Origin: Dyella sp. S184 | GTDB lineage: Bacteria; Pseudomonadota; Gammaproteobacteria; Xanthomonadales; Rhodanobacteraceae | Length of the DNA: 64,000 bases | Reading direction: 5' to 3' | NCBI RefSeq assembly: GCF_009766065.1 | Contig: NZ_LMUE01000002.1 | Location: 423,731 to 487,730, forward strand | Shown: positions 25,855 through 40,296 of the stretch, in pieces | Layout: each line of letters opens with the position of its first letter | Position numbering within the stretch: the first letter of the stretch is position 1 | Notes under the pieces: model-generated | What the model saw: only the letters and a program-made list of their open reading frames with translations | The model's database searches: none | Told to the model about the DNA's origin: nothing | Translations under genes and position numbers: made by a program

Positions 25855-26310
25855 TTAATGCTTCTTGGCCGGCTCTGTGGCCGCCGGCACCTCGCCCTTG
25901 GCCGGGGCGGGGGTTGTCGCAGGTTGTGCGGCTGGCACGGCATTGCCGGTAGCGGCAGGAACAGCCGTCGGCACTTCCGAACCTACCGGTGCGACAGGTG
26001 TTGTCGGTTGGGCTGCCTGCTTGCTGGCAAGCCCAGCCATCACACCCAGATCATCGGCCTTGCTGCTATGCGGCGCGCCATTGGCGTGCAGATAGATGCC
26101 CATGCCGAGGCTGAGCAGGAAAAACAGCGAAGCCAGGACGCCGGTGGCCTTGGTCAGGAACGTGGCCGAGCCACGCGCACCGAATACCGTGGCAGATGCA
26201 CCGCTGCCGAAACCCGAGCCCGCATCGGCGCCCGCGCCGTTCTGCAGAAGGATCAGCACGATCATCGCCGCAGCGATCAGGATGTAAAACACGCTGAAGA
26301 TGACGAACAT
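25855..26310 (-). CDS. secG: Preprotein translocase subunit SecG
   Basis: Auxiliary membrane subunit of the SecYEG channel, 151 aa. The first transmembrane helix is VFYILIAAAMIVLILLQ, followed by the conserved GAGADAGSGFGSGASATVFG loop and the second helix (TGVLASLFFLLSLGMGIYL). A Pro/Ala-rich tail of about 70 residues extends the protein beyond the E. coli length (110 aa), common in related bacteria. The gene starts 6 bp after tpiA. Confidence 0.95.
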   Translation of the reverse strand: MFVIFSVFYILIAAAMIVLILLQNGAGADAGSGFGSGASATVFGARGSATFLTKATGVLASLFFLLSLGMGIYLHANGAPHSSKADDLGVMAGLASKQAAQPTTPVAPVGSEVPTAVPAATGNAVPAAQPATTPAPAKGEVPAATEPAKKH

Positions 26311-26316
26311 GATTAT

Positions 26317-27084
26317 TTATTGAGCCTGTAGCGCCTGATGCGCCGCGGCGCAGATTCCAAGGAAGTCGGATGCGGCCAGCGAGGCCCCACCGATCAGTCC
26401 ACCGTCCACGTCCGCCTGCGCGAACAATTCCGCGGCATTGGCCGCCTTGACGCTACCGCCGTAAAGCAGTCGGGTCAGCCGGGCAATCATAACATCTTCC
26501 GTTTCCAGTTGGCTACGAATGAAGGCATGGACCTGTTGTGCCATCTTCGGTGTGGCGGTGCGACCGGTGCCGATCGCCCAGATCGGCTCATAGGCAATGA
26601 CCGCCGTATCAAAGCTGGCGATACCGTTGAGCGCCAGTACGGCGTGCAACTGGCGAGCGATGACCGCCTCGGTCTGGCCAGCCTCGCGTTGTTCCAGCGT
26701 TTCGCCGACACAAAGGATCGGCGTAAGGCCACCGGCACGCGCGGCGGCGAACTTGCGCGCAACCAGCTCATCGCTCTCGCCGTGGTACTGACGGCGCTCG
26801 GAATGGCCGACCAACGCCCATTGCGCGCCGATATCCGCAAGCATCGCGGCGGAAACCTCACCGGTAAAGGCACCCTGCCCCTCATGCTCGCTGACGTCCT
26901 GCGCGCCAATACCCAATCCGGATTTGGCGTGCTGCCAGGACAGTTCGGCGAGATACGGAAACGGCGGAAACACGGCTACATCGATGGACGCCGGCTTGGC
27001 AGTGGCAACCTCGTTCACCAGGGCCGTGGCCATTGAACGACTGCCGTGCATTTTCCAGTTACCGGCGACAAGCTTCTTGCGCAT
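26317..27084 (-). CDS. tpiA: Triosephosphate isomerase
   Basis: Interconverts dihydroxyacetone phosphate and glyceraldehyde 3-phosphate; 255 aa, full length. It shows GNWKMHG (Lys), VGHSERR (catalytic His), AYEPIWAIGTG (catalytic Glu) and LYGGSVKAANA (phosphate loop). First gene of the tpiA-secG-tRNA-Leu unit. Confidence 0.97.
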   Translation of the reverse strand: MRKKLVAGNWKMHGSRSMATALVNEVATAKPASIDVAVFPPFPYLAELSWQHAKSGLGIGAQDVSEHEGQGAFTGEVSAAMLADIGAQWALVGHSERRQYHGESDELVARKFAAARAGGLTPILCVGETLEQREAGQTEAVIARQLHAVLALNGIASFDTAVIAYEPIWAIGTGRTATPKMAQQVHAFIRSQLETEDVMIARLTRLLYGGSVKAANAAELFAQADVDGGLIGGASLAASDFLGICAAAHQALQAQ

Positions 27085-27209
27085 GGTCTGCTTCCGTTGC
27101 GATCAGGCCGCAAGCTTACTGATGGGCTGGGGTATCGGCAAACATGCGGAACAACTGGCGCCGACGTGGCCGCCCGGTCAAGAATGGTCATTCACATGCA
27201 GGAATGACC

Positions 27210-28019
27210 ATGTCGCCTACCCGCCCACTCAGCCTGATCACCGGAGCCTCTGCCGGTATCGGCGCGGCATTTGCCCGGCAACTGGCAACACTAGACCACG
27301 ATCTGGTACTCACCGCGCGAAGGGTTGATCGACTGGAGGCCCTCGCTGGTGAACTGCGTGAAAAGCACGGCATCTCCGTGACCGTGCTGCCAAACGACCT
27401 CGCTGACTCGGGCGCCCCACAGGCCTTGTGCGATGCTCTGCAGCAGCGCGGCCTGCAGGTGGACTGGCTCATCAACAACGCTGGCTACGGCGTGCCCGGC
27501 TCGTTCCTGGCTAACGACTGGAAAACCCATGCGGACTTCCTGCAGGTGCTGTTGACCGCCCCCACGGAACTAGTCTGGCGGCTGCTGCCCGGCATGCGCG
27601 AACGCGGCTATGGCCGTGTCATCAATGTCGCCTCGCTGGCGGGACATGTTCCCGGCCCTGCGGGACACACGTTATACGCCGCGTCCAAGGCCTACCTGAT
27701 CAAGTTCTCGCAATCGTTGGCTTTGGAGAATCATGGGGCTGGAGTGAACGTCTGCGCACTGTGCCCGGGCTTCACCTGGTCAGAGTTCCATGACGTCACC
27801 GGCACCCGCGACAAGATGAATCAGATGCCGGGCTTCATGTGGCTCAGCGCGGAAGAAGTGGTGCGCCAGGGCATTGAGGCGGTTGAACGCGGCCAGGCCG
27901 TGTATATCCCTGGCCGCGTCAACCGGACCATCAAGGCCATCGTGCAACTGATGCCGGATCGGCTGGCCATGTGGCTATCCGCACGGGAATCGAAGCGCTA
28001 CCGGAATGCCGATGCATAG
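27210..28019 (+). CDS. Short-chain dehydrogenase/reductase
   Basis: An NAD(P)-dependent SDR of 269 aa. It has the cofactor motif LITGASAGIGAAFARQ, the INNAGYG motif, and the catalytic Ser/Tyr/Lys (VASLAG, then YAASKAYLIKFSQSL). The start at 27210 is preferred because AGGA lies six bases upstream; an ATG at 27204 is too close to it. The subgroup resembles YqjQ/DltE-like oxidoreductases; the substrate is unknown. Divergent from tpiA. Confidence 0.88.
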   Translation: MSPTRPLSLITGASAGIGAAFARQLATLDHDLVLTARRVDRLEALAGELREKHGISVTVLPNDLADSGAPQALCDALQQRGLQVDWLINNAGYGVPGSFLANDWKTHADFLQVLLTAPTELVWRLLPGMRERGYGRVINVASLAGHVPGPAGHTLYAASKAYLIKFSQSLALENHGAGVNVCALCPGFTWSEFHDVTGTRDKMNQMPGFMWLSAEEVVRQGIEAVERGQAVYIPGRVNRTIKAIVQLMPDRLAMWLSARESKRYRNADA

Positions 28020-28043
28020 GCTGTCGATCCGAAACTCCTGCGT

Positions 28044-28976
28044 TCAGATCAGCTTGATCTCGCGCAACCGCTGCATCAAATACTCGTGCGAGCTGATCGA
28101 GGTGTCGTAGCGGCGCGGGTTGTCCGGCGTGATGCAGGAATCGAGCGGATCCAGCACCACGTCCGGATTCGGATGCAGGAAGAACGGCACCGAATAACGC
28201 GGCTTGCGTGCGTTCTCGTTCTGCGGATTGACCACCCGGTGCGAAGTGGACGGATACACGTGGTTGCTCAAGCGCTGCAGCATGTCGCCGATGTTGACCA
28301 CGATCGCATCACCTTCGGTGGTGATCGGCAGCCACTCGCCATCGCTCAACACTTCCAGTCCCTCGGCGCTGGCACCGACCAGCAAGGTGATGAAGTTGAT
28401 GTCCTCGTGCGCGCCGGCGCGCACGTTGGGAATGTTGTCCTGGGTGATCGGCGGGTAATGGATCGGGCGCAGGATCGAGTTGCCGACGTCGGTCTTGTCC
28501 TCGAAGAAGTTTTCCGGCTGATCGATATGCAGCGCCAGTGCGCGTAGCACCCGCGTGCCGAGCTGGTCCAGCGCTTCGTACAGGCCGTAGCCGTACTGCT
28601 TGAAATCCGGCACTTCGGCAGGCCAGAGGTTCGGCGGCATCACGTCGGCGAACTTTGAATCGCGCGGGATCTCGCGACCGATATGCCAGAACTCCTTCAG
28701 ATCAGCGTACTGGCTGTCCTTGGCGGTCTCCACCTTGAGCGGCGTATAGCCGCGCGCACCGCCACTGCCGGCGATGTGGTACTTCATCTTGATGTCGGTC
28801 GGCAGCGCGAAGAAGCGCTGGAAGACATCGTACGAACCGTCGATCAGCTCGCGCGAAATGCCATGCCCGCTGATGCAGCAGAAACCGAATTCGCGATACG
28901 CCGCACCCAGTTCGGCAACGAAGGCATCTCGATCGGTGTCATAACGACGGATATCGAGGGTAGGAACATTCTTCAT
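28044..28976 (-). CDS. Isopenicillin N synthase-family Fe(II)/2OG oxygenase
   Basis: A non-haem iron oxygenase of 310 aa. The N-terminal DIOX_N region is VPTLDIRRYDTDRDAFVAEL and GFCCISGHGIS. The iron ligands are in GAHEDINFITLL (His, Asp) and STSHRVVNP (His), and the 2-oxoglutarate-binding Arg/Ser is RYSVPFFLHP. The substrate is unknown; no antibiotic cluster is nearby. It may act in amino-acid or nucleobase oxidation. Monocistronic. Confidence 0.88.
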   Translation of the reverse strand: MKNVPTLDIRRYDTDRDAFVAELGAAYREFGFCCISGHGISRELIDGSYDVFQRFFALPTDIKMKYHIAGSGGARGYTPLKVETAKDSQYADLKEFWHIGREIPRDSKFADVMPPNLWPAEVPDFKQYGYGLYEALDQLGTRVLRALALHIDQPENFFEDKTDVGNSILRPIHYPPITQDNIPNVRAGAHEDINFITLLVGASAEGLEVLSDGEWLPITTEGDAIVVNIGDMLQRLSNHVYPSTSHRVVNPQNENARKPRYSVPFFLHPNPDVVLDPLDSCITPDNPRRYDTSISSHEYLMQRLREIKLI

Positions 28977-29078
28977 GATGGTTGTAGTCCACTAGGTTGG
29001 GCGTGCGGTCAATTCATCCGCCACCGCAGGGGCGGTGCACGTCGGGCCTATCCATGGCGACCCAGTACAACTACAGGT

Positions 29079-30431
29079 TCACGAGCGTTCGGCTACGGAT
29101 TTTACAATCCCCGCCAGCTTTTCTGCCAACTGCTGCACTTCTGCGGCATCGGCAGCCTCGATGGTGACGCGCACCAGCGGTTCCGTGCCGGAAGCACGCA
29201 ACACCACCCGGCCGCGACCACGCAGGGTCTGCTCCACCTCGGCCAGCGACTGCTGCACCTCGCTGCTGACCAGTGCCTCGCGCGCACCGATGGCGCGTAC
29301 GTTGAGCATGACCTGTGGCAATTTCTTCAGGCCCCGACGGGCCGTAGCCAGATCCTGGCCGGACAGTGCCAGCGCCTCCAGCACCGCCAGCGCAGCGACG
29401 ATACCGTCACCCGTAGTGGCGCGATCCAGGCACAGAATATGGCCCGAAGTCTCACCACCCAGTACGCCACCGTGCTGCCTCAGCTGCTGCATCACGTAGC
29501 GATCGCCCACGTTGGCGCGAATCAGCGACACGTCGAGTTCCGCCAGGGCCAGCTGCAGGCCGTAGTTGCTCATGAGAGTACCGACGACGGGCCCCTCAAG
29601 CAGGCCGCGCGCGTGCCAGCTGAGCGCCAGCACGTAGAGGATGTCGTCACCGTCGGCCAATACGCCATGCCGATCAACCAGCACCAGCCGGTCACCATCG
29701 CCATCGAACGCAATACCGAGATCGGCGCCATGCGCCAGCACGGCCTGCTTCAGCGCCTGTGGATGGGTGGAGCCAGACTCACGATTGATGTTGAAACCAT
29801 CCGGCTTGTCGCCAATCGCGATGACCTCGGCGCCCAGTTCGGCAAACACTTTCGGCGCCACCTGGTAGGTCGCGCCATGGGCACAGTCCAGTACCAGCTT
29901 CAGCCCCCGCAGGCTGAAATCCTCTGCGACTGTCGCCTTGCAGAACTCGGCATAGCGCGCTACGGCATCGCTGATGCGGGTCGCCCTGCCCAGCCGCTCG
30001 GAGGCTACCGTGGCGAAGTCGGCATCGACTTCCCGTTCGATCGCCAGCTCGACTTCGTCAGATAGCTTCTCGCCGCCGGCAGAGAAAAACTTGATGCCGT
30101 TGTCATGGTACGGATTGTGTGAGGCACTGATGACGATGCCGGCGCTGGCACGCATCGAACGGGTCAGGAAGGCCACCGCCGGCGTCGGCATCGGTCCGAG
30201 CAAGCCCACATCGGCGCCGGCAGCGACCAGACCTGATTCCAGTGCCGACTCGAACATGTAGCCGGAGATGCGGGTGTCCTTGCCGATCAGCACCAGCGGA
30301 CGATCCTTGCCCTCGCGCGCCAGCACGCTGCCTACGGCGCGGCCCAGGCGCAGCATGAAGTCCGCGCTGATCGGCCATTGCCCGACCATGCCGCGAATAC
30401 CGTCCGTGCCGAAATACTTGCGTTGATTCAT
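29079..30431 (-). CDS. glmM: Phosphoglucosamine mutase
   Basis: Converts glucosamine-6-phosphate to glucosamine-1-phosphate for peptidoglycan and LPS synthesis; 450 aa. The start [17 protein letters not shown] is at 30431. The active-site phosphoserine is Ser104 in [16 protein letters not shown]; the metal loop is AFDGDGDRL; the sugar loop is GGETSGH; the phosphate loop is [11 protein letters not shown]. It follows folP on the same strand, the usual folP-glmM order. Confidence 0.97.
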   Translation of the reverse strand: MNQRKYFGTDGIRGMVGQWPISADFMLRLGRAVGSVLAREGKDRPLVLIGKDTRISGYMFESALESGLVAAGADVGLLGPMPTPAVAFLTRSMRASAGIVISASHNPYHDNGIKFFSAGGEKLSDEVELAIEREVDADFATVASERLGRATRISDAVARYAEFCKATVAEDFSLRGLKLVLDCAHGATYQVAPKVFAELGAEVIAIGDKPDGFNINRESGSTHPQALKQAVLAHGADLGIAFDGDGDRLVLVDRHGVLADGDDILYVLALSWHARGLLEGPVVGTLMSNYGLQLALAELDVSLIRANVGDRYVMQQLRQHGGVLGGETSGHILCLDRATTGDGIVAALAVLEALALSGQDLATARRGLKKLPQVMLNVRAIGAREALVSSEVQQSLAEVEQTLRGRGRVVLRASGTEPLVRVTIEAADAAEVQQLAEKLAGIVKSVAERS

Positions 30432-30507
30432 CGTGTGTTGCTGTCCTGAAAGATTGTCTGTCCCCGTGACGCAGGATAGTGCTGCACCGGATCCCGCAGC
30501 AAAGCGC

Positions 30508-31422
30508 TCAATCGTCGTCCGGCCAGCGCGGCGCAGCGGTTTTTTCGTCGCGCTTCGGCACCACATCGACCGCATGTACCGCCTGCCATACGGCCAGCGC
30601 ATCCACCGTGGCAGCCACATCATGTACACGCACCATGCGTGCGCCACGCTGAACCGCGATCAGCGCGGCAGCGGTCGAGCCGGCAGCGCGCTCGACTGGA
30701 TCGACCTTGCCGGTGAGTGTGCCGATCATCGACTTGCGCGACAGCCCGGCATATACACCGCTGCCCAGATTGGCGAAGCGATCCAGCGCGCACAGTAGTG
30801 CCACGTTGTGTTCCAGCGTCTTGCCGAAACCAAAACCGACGTCAACCATCACTTTGCGCCGGTCGATGCCTGCCAGTTCGCAGGCGAAAAGCCGGTCCGT
30901 GAGGAACCGGTGCACCTCACCGACCACGTCGTCGTAATGCGGCTCGGCCTGCATGCTGCGCGGCTCGCCCTGCATGTGCATCAGGCATACCGGCACGCCG
31001 AGTTCGGCGACGGCATCCATCGCGCCGTCGCGGCGCAAGGCATACACGTCATTGATCATGCCGGCGCCAGCAGCCACCGCCGCACGCATCACTTCCGGCT
31101 TGGAGGTATCGATCGCGATCGGCAGCGTGGTACGCGCGATCAGTTGCTCGATGACCGGGAGCACCCGGCGCAGCTCTTCCTCGACGGAGACATCGGCCGC
31201 ACCTGGACGGGTGGATTCGCCGCCGACGTCAAGCATGTCGGCGCCCTCTTCCACCATGCGCAGGCCATGCGCCACGGCGGCTTCCACAGTGTCATGCATA
31301 CCGCCGTCGGAGAACGAGTCCGGCGTGAGATTGAGGATGCCGACCACGCGCGGACGATCGAGCCGCAGTGGGCGTCCGGCGCAATCCAGTACCGGCGCAA
31401 ACAGATCGATCGACATACTCAC
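30508..31422 (-). CDS. folP: Dihydropteroate synthase
   Basis: Condenses p-aminobenzoate with dihydropterin pyrophosphate in folate synthesis; target of sulphonamides. It is 304 aa with [27 protein letters not shown] and [14 protein letters not shown] signatures. A second in-frame ATG two codons in could be the true start. Upstream of glmM with a 76-bp gap. Confidence 0.95.
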   Translation of the reverse strand: MSMSIDLFAPVLDCAGRPLRLDRPRVVGILNLTPDSFSDGGMHDTVEAAVAHGLRMVEEGADMLDVGGESTRPGAADVSVEEELRRVLPVIEQLIARTTLPIAIDTSKPEVMRAAVAAGAGMINDVYALRRDGAMDAVAELGVPVCLMHMQGEPRSMQAEPHYDDVVGEVHRFLTDRLFACELAGIDRRKVMVDVGFGFGKTLEHNVALLCALDRFANLGSGVYAGLSRKSMIGTLTGKVDPVERAAGSTAAALIAVQRGARMVRVHDVAATVDALAVWQAVHAVDVVPKRDEKTAAPRWPDDD

Positions 31423-31461
31423 TCCTCAACTGATCCAGCTTTCCACATCGGCACGGCAGAC

Positions 31462-32028
31462 TCAGGTCCCGGTTAAACCACCCAACTCGCCCATGTAGCG
31501 GCGGTAATGGCGCAGTTCCTCGATGGAATCACGGATATCCGACAACGCCGTATGCGCCGACTCCTTGCCGAAACTCTTGGCGATATTCGGCGCCCAGCGC
31601 CGGGCCAGCTCCTTGATCGTCGAAACATCCAGGTTGCGGTAATGGAAGTAACGCTCCAGCCGCGGCATCTGGCGGTGCATGAAGCGCCGGTCCTGGCAGA
31701 TCGAGTTGCCGCACATCGGCGACTTGCCCGGCGGCACCCACGCGCGCAGAAAATCGACCGTGGCCTGCTCGGCCATCGCATGATCGGTTTCCGAGATCAG
31801 CACCTGCCGCCAGAGACCCGACTTGTGATGCTGGTTGGTATTCCAGCTGTCCATCGACTCCAGCCGGTCGATCTCATGACGCATCGCGAATACCGGGCCT
31901 TCGGCCAGCACGTTCAGGTCCTTGTCGGTGACCACCGTGGCGATCTCCAGGATCGAGTCGTTGTCGGTATCGAGGCCAGTCATCTCCAGATCGATCCAGA
32001 TCAGGTTCTCTTCGTTGGGTTGGCTCAT
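31462..32028 (-). CDS. orn: Oligoribonuclease
   Basis: A 3'-5' exoribonuclease that degrades short RNA such as pGpG; 188 aa. It is a DEDDh enzyme: [16 protein letters not shown] carries the first Asp and Glu, [10 protein letters not shown] another Asp, and [17 protein letters not shown] the final His and Asp. The start at 32028 has AAGGAG upstream. It is divergent from sbcB; the two start codons are 70 bp apart. Confidence 0.96.
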   Translation of the reverse strand: MSQPNEENLIWIDLEMTGLDTDNDSILEIATVVTDKDLNVLAEGPVFAMRHEIDRLESMDSWNTNQHHKSGLWRQVLISETDHAMAEQATVDFLRAWVPPGKSPMCGNSICQDRRFMHRQMPRLERYFHYRNLDVSTIKELARRWAPNIAKSFGKESAHTALSDIRDSIEELRHYRRYMGELGGLTGT

Positions 32029-32098
32029 GGAATCTCCTTGTGGACAGGAGTTTATCAGTCTTGCCGCTTCGACTTTGGACCATGCGATCATCGGCGGT

Positions 32099-33544
32099 AT
32101 GCAGACCTTCTTCTGGCACGACTACGAGACCTCCGGTGCCGACCCGCGACGCGACCGGCCGCTGCAGTTCGCCGGCATCCGCACCACGCTGGAATTGGAA
32201 ATCATCGGTGAGCCGGTGATGTTCTACGGCAAGCCGCCACTGGAGATGCCGCCACATCCGGATGCCTGCCTGATCACCGGCATCACCCCGCAACAGGCCG
32301 AGCGCGAAGGCGTCAACGAGGCCGATTTCGCCGCCCGCGTGCACGAACAACTGTCCCAGCCCGGCACCTGCGGCGTGGGCTACAACTCGCTGCGCTTCGA
32401 CGACGAGTTCACCCGGCAGATGTTGTACCGCAACTTCTACGAGCCGTACGGTCGTGAATGGGAGAACGGCAATTCACGCTGGGACCTGATCGACCTGGTG
32501 CGCCTGTGCCAGGCGCTGCGGCCGGAAGGCATCGTCTGGCCGACGCGCGAGGACGGCACGCCCAGCTTCAAGCTGGAACACCTGGCCAGCGCCAACCAGC
32601 TCAAGCAGGAACGCGCCCACGATGCCTTGTCGGACGTGTATGCGCTGATCGACCTGGCCCGACTGATCCGCGTGCGCCAGCCGCGGCTGTGGGACTGGTA
32701 TTACGGCTTGCGCCGCAAGCAGAAGGTGTTCGAGCTGCTCGACGTGGTGAACATGACGCCGGTGGTGCATGTGTCCTCGCGTTATCCGGCCAGCCGGCAT
32801 TGCCTCGCGGTGATCGCGCCGCTGGCGCCGCATCCGAGCCGAGCCGGCGAAGTGATCGTGTACGACCTCGCCACCGATCCGACCGAATGGCTGGCGCTGG
32901 ACGAGGACGAGATTGCCGACCGTATCTTCACCGCGCGCGCCGACCTGCCCGAGGGTGTCGAACGCATTCCGCTGCGCACGGTGCGTGCAAATCACGCACC
33001 GGCGCTGGCGCCGTTGTCGGTGCTGCAAGGCGTGGACCAGTCGCGCCTGCAACTGGATCTCGACCGCTGCAAGGCGCACCGCAACACCCTGCGTGCCGTG
33101 GACGGGCTGGCGGAAAAATTGCGCCGGGTATTCCAGCGTGCCGCCGAACTGCCACCACCGGAGGATCCCGAGCTGGCGCTATATGGCGGTGGTTTCCTGC
33201 CCGATGCCGACAAGAAATTACTTGCCCAGGTGCGTGCCACGCCAGCCGCGGAACTGGGCAAACGTACCTTCCCGTTCCGCGATCCACGTTATCCGGAGCT
33301 CTTGTTCCGTTACCGCGCACGCAACTGGCCCGAGACACTGGATCCTGACGAACACGCACGCTGGGAAAATTTCCGGCAGGCGCGATTGACCCGGCACACC
33401 GCACTCACCGGCCTCACACTGGATGATTACTTCACGCATCTGGCAGAGCTACGCAACGATCCACAGGCGCAGGGCAAACTGGCCCTGCTCGACCAGCTGC
33501 AGGCCTGGGGCGAACAGCTCGCGGCCGGCATCGACAACGTCTGA
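32099..33544 (+). CDS. sbcB: Exodeoxyribonuclease I
   Basis: A 3'-5' single-strand DNA exonuclease of 481 aa acting in recombination and mismatch repair. It has the DEDDh exonuclease domain ([34 protein letters not shown]), an SH3-like domain, and the helical C-terminal extension that binds SSB. The start at 32099 is the conserved [11 protein letters not shown]. It is followed 28 bp later by a DUF2461 gene. Confidence 0.95.
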   Translation: MQTFFWHDYETSGADPRRDRPLQFAGIRTTLELEIIGEPVMFYGKPPLEMPPHPDACLITGITPQQAEREGVNEADFAARVHEQLSQPGTCGVGYNSLRFDDEFTRQMLYRNFYEPYGREWENGNSRWDLIDLVRLCQALRPEGIVWPTREDGTPSFKLEHLASANQLKQERAHDALSDVYALIDLARLIRVRQPRLWDWYYGLRRKQKVFELLDVVNMTPVVHVSSRYPASRHCLAVIAPLAPHPSRAGEVIVYDLATDPTEWLALDEDEIADRIFTARADLPEGVERIPLRTVRANHAPALAPLSVLQGVDQSRLQLDLDRCKAHRNTLRAVDGLAEKLRRVFQRAAELPPPEDPELALYGGGFLPDADKKLLAQVRATPAAELGKRTFPFRDPRYPELLFRYRARNWPETLDPDEHARWENFRQARLTRHTALTGLTLDDYFTHLAELRNDPQAQGKLALLDQLQAWGEQLAAGIDNV

Positions 33545-33572
33545 CCCCCTCACTCCCATCCATCGACCCGCC

Positions 33573-34259
33573 ATGTCCCAGATCTATTTCACTCCCGCCA
33601 CCTTCCGTTTCCTGCGCGCACTCGACAAGAACAACAGTCGCGAATGGTTCACCGAGCACAAGGGCGATTACGAGCGCCACGTGCGCGAGCCGTTCCTGCA
33701 GCTGATCACCGACCTGCAGGCGCCGCTGGCGAAGATCAGCCCGCATTACCGCGCCGACCCGCGCAAGAACGGCGGCTCGCTGTATCGCATCTATCGCGAC
33801 ACGCGTTTTTCCAACAACAAGCTGCCGTACAAGCCGTGGCAGGGTTCGCGCTTCTTCCACGAACGCCGGCACGAGATCCCGGCACCGTCGTTCTACATAC
33901 ATCTCCAGCCCGGCGACTGCTTCGCCGGCGGGGGCATGTGGCATCCGGAGCCGGACGCGCTGAAACACATCCGTGCGTTCATCGCCGACAACCCGGCCGC
34001 GTGGAAACGTGCCACGCAGAGCAAGCCATTCCGCGAGCACCTCACGTTCTGGGGCGAGTCGTTGAGCCGTCCGCCGCGTGGCTTCGATCCGGCGCACGAG
34101 CTGATCGAGGACCTGAAACGCAAGGATTTTGCGGTCGGCGAGAACTTCGACGATGCGCTCGCCTGCTCGGACGAACTGTTGCCGTGGATCGTGGCAACGT
34201 TCAAGCGCGTCACGCCGATGATCGACTACCTGTGCGCCGCGCAGGAGCTGGAGTTCTAA
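33573..34259 (+). CDS. DUF2461/TIGR02453 family protein
   Basis: A 228-aa protein of a conserved uncharacterised family. Visible signatures are FLRALDKNNSREWFTEHK near the N-terminus, SLYRIYRDTRFSNNKLPYKP and FYIHLQPGDCFAGGGMWHPE. It probably shares an operon with sbcB. Its stop overlaps the stop of the convergent MFS gene by three bases. Function unknown. Confidence 0.88.
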   Translation: MSQIYFTPATFRFLRALDKNNSREWFTEHKGDYERHVREPFLQLITDLQAPLAKISPHYRADPRKNGGSLYRIYRDTRFSNNKLPYKPWQGSRFFHERRHEIPAPSFYIHLQPGDCFAGGGMWHPEPDALKHIRAFIADNPAAWKRATQSKPFREHLTFWGESLSRPPRGFDPAHELIEDLKRKDFAVGENFDDALACSDELLPWIVATFKRVTPMIDYLCAAQELEF

Positions 34260-35590
34260 CCCTCGGCCCGCGACACGTTTTGCCCAGTGCGCTCCGCGGC
34301 CATCGACCAGACCGCGACAGCGATCCCGACCAACGCGGTAAATGCCACGTAATGCGCTGGTGCCAGCACACCGAATCGTTTCACCAGCAAGCCGATCAGC
34401 GGTGGCGTGAGTCCGCCGAATACCGCGTAGGCAATGTTGTACGAGAACGACAGGCCGGAAAAACGCACCGCCGGCGGAAACGCCACCACCATCAACGCCG
34501 GCACCACGCCGACCACGCCGACGCTGAAACCGGCCAGCGCATACAAGGCGACGAAATGCGCAGCACCGGCCTGCAAGTCCAGGTACAGCGCATAGCTGCA
34601 AACCAGCAAGCCGATCGCCCCGAACAACAGTGCTCGCGGATAACCGATGCGATCGGCCAGCCAGCCGTAGCACAGGCAGCCCAGCGCCAGCGCGAACGAG
34701 GCCACGTTGTTGCCGAGGAAGGCGCGTTCCGGCTCGATGTGGAACACCGACTGCACAAGCGACGGCGTCATCAGGATCATCACCACGATCGCGGCGGTGA
34801 GCATCCAGGTCACCAGCATCGACAGCAGCACGCTCGGCAGATGCCGCTCGAACACCTGTCGCAATGGCAGTCCCGCCGCCAGTTCGCGGCGCGCATGCAT
34901 CGCCTCGAACACCGGCGTCTCGCTGAGCCACTGGCGCAGCCACACCGCGAAGAAACCGAACACGCCACCGACCAGGAACGGCAATCGCCAGCCCCAGCCG
35001 AGTACCTCGGCCGGTGTCATCCGGTGGTTGATCGTTGTCGCCACCAGCGAGCCGATCAGGATGCCCACGGTGAGACCCGAGGTAAGGCTGGCGCAGGCGA
35101 AGCCAATCCGCTGCGCCGGTACATGCTCGGCCACGAATACCCACGCGCCCGGTACCTCGCCACCCACCGCAATGCCCTGCACCACGCGCAACAGCAAAAG
35201 CAGCAAGGGCGCCAACATGCCGGCCTGTGCATACACCGGGAGCAGGCCGATGCAAAGCGTTGGTACGGCCATCAGGAATACGCTGAGCGTGAACATCCTC
35301 TTGCGTCCCAGCTTGTCGCCGTAATGCGCCATCACGATGCCACCCAACGGCCGTGCCAAATACCCCGCGGCAAAAATGCCGTACACCTGCAGCTGGGCCA
35401 GCCATGAAGCTGTGTCCTTCGGAAAGAACAGGTGGCTGAGCGGAATCGCAAAGAACACGAACACCACGAAATCGTAGAACTCCAGCGCACCACCAAGGGC
35501 CGAGAGGCTCAACGTGCGCAGATCACGGCGGTCGAGTGCACGCGAAGGTGCGGAGGCATTCGACAAGGGCGAAATAGCGGTATCAGTCAT
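34256..35590 (-). CDS. MFS transporter, MHS (metabolite:H+ symporter) type
   Basis: An inner-membrane transporter of 444 aa with twelve predicted spans. The family motif between TM2 and TM3 is [15 protein letters not shown], and [22 protein letters not shown] in TM4 is typical of the ProP/ShiA/KgtP group. The substrate is probably an organic acid, betaine or shikimate-like compound; it cannot be set from sequence. The start at 35590 (MTDTAIS) puts the first helix at a normal distance. Confidence 0.88.
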   Translation of the reverse strand: MTDTAISPLSNASAPSRALDRRDLRTLSLSALGGALEFYDFVVFVFFAIPLSHLFFPKDTASWLAQLQVYGIFAAGYLARPLGGIVMAHYGDKLGRKRMFTLSVFLMAVPTLCIGLLPVYAQAGMLAPLLLLLLRVVQGIAVGGEVPGAWVFVAEHVPAQRIGFACASLTSGLTVGILIGSLVATTINHRMTPAEVLGWGWRLPFLVGGVFGFFAVWLRQWLSETPVFEAMHARRELAAGLPLRQVFERHLPSVLLSMLVTWMLTAAIVVMILMTPSLVQSVFHIEPERAFLGNNVASFALALGCLCYGWLADRIGYPRALLFGAIGLLVCSYALYLDLQAGAAHFVALYALAGFSVGVVGVVPALMVVAFPPAVRFSGLSFSYNIAYAVFGGLTPPLIGLLVKRFGVLAPAHYVAFTALVGIAVAVWSMAAERTGQNVSRAEG

Positions 35591-35881
35591 CGGTGGTTCC
35601 ACGGGCCGCATGGGCAAGGACCCGCGCAACATAGCGCATCACCATGCCAGTTGGGTCGATCCGGGAACAACACTCGTACCAGGCCTGACATCGCTATATG
35701 CTGCGCGCGTCCGGCAGGGATACCGGGTGTCGGGGGTGGCATCGCACGTCCATCGACATGCGTTGCAGCGCCCCGGGGTTCTGGGTGTGAGGTTCTGGGG
35801 AAAACGTCTTCGCATGTTGTGACGAGTAGCGCTCGTGGTGACAGCGCGTGCGCCTGCATTCAACCGACAAGGAGTTTCCTG

Positions 35882-36613
35882 ATGAGCATGAGCAAACGCT
35901 TGGCCGCCGAATTCTTCGGCACGTTCTGGCTGGTCATGGGTGGCTGCGGCAGCGCGGTGCTGGCGGCGGCCTTTCCCGGGCTTGGCATCGGCTTCGCCGG
36001 TGTCGCGCTGGCCTTCGGCCTGACCCTGTTGACCATGTGCTACGCCATCGGCCACATTTCCGGCTGTCACATCAACCCGGCAGTCACCTGCGGCCTCGCG
36101 GCTGGTGGCCGGTTTCCGTTGAGGGAAGTGATCCCGTACATCATTGCGCAGGTGGTTGGCGGCCTCGTCGCCGGCCTGGTGTTGTACACGATCGCCTCGG
36201 GCAAACCCGGCTTTGATGCCACCGCCAGCGGCTTCGCCTCGAACGGCTATGGCGCACATTCGCCGGGCGGATACTCGATGGGCGCCGCTGCACTGTGCGA
36301 GCTGGTGATGACCGGCTTCTTCATCTTCATCATCATGGGTGCGACGCACAAGAGTGCGCCGGTGGGTTTCGCCGGTATCGCGATAGGCCTCGCACTGACC
36401 CTGATCCACCTCATCAGTATCCCGGTCACCAACACCTCGGTGAACCCGGCACGCTCTACCGCGGTGGCCCTGTTCCAGGGTGGCTGGGCCATCGAGCAGC
36501 TGTGGTTCTTCTGGGTGATGCCGATTATCGGCGGCATCCTCGGCGGCCTGATCTACCGCTTCCTGTGGAGCGATCAACCCACGCAGCCGGACATCAAGGG
36601 TGATCTGAGCTAA
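35882..36613 (+). CDS. aqpZ: Aquaporin Z
   Basis: A water channel of 243 aa with six spans and two half-helices. Both NPA boxes are present: [11 protein letters not shown] and [11 protein letters not shown], with the selectivity Arg after the second. The start [18 protein letters not shown] has AAGGAG seven bases upstream. Loop residues and the missing Asp after the second NPA point to a water channel and not a glycerol facilitator. Confidence 0.95.
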   Translation: MSMSKRLAAEFFGTFWLVMGGCGSAVLAAAFPGLGIGFAGVALAFGLTLLTMCYAIGHISGCHINPAVTCGLAAGGRFPLREVIPYIIAQVVGGLVAGLVLYTIASGKPGFDATASGFASNGYGAHSPGGYSMGAAALCELVMTGFFIFIIMGATHKSAPVGFAGIAIGLALTLIHLISIPVTNTSVNPARSTAVALFQGGWAIEQLWFFWVMPIIGGILGGLIYRFLWSDQPTQPDIKGDLS

Positions 36614-36662
36614 CGCGTTCCGGATCACACGGCACGCGGCCAACCGGACCGCGTGCCGTGCT

Positions 36663-40296
<3,634 letters not shown>

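Noticed and set aside
33432-35407. Long open frames on both strands over the DUF2461 and MFS genes
   Set aside because: The real genes have recognisable domains, ribosome sites and matching lengths; the long frames have none.
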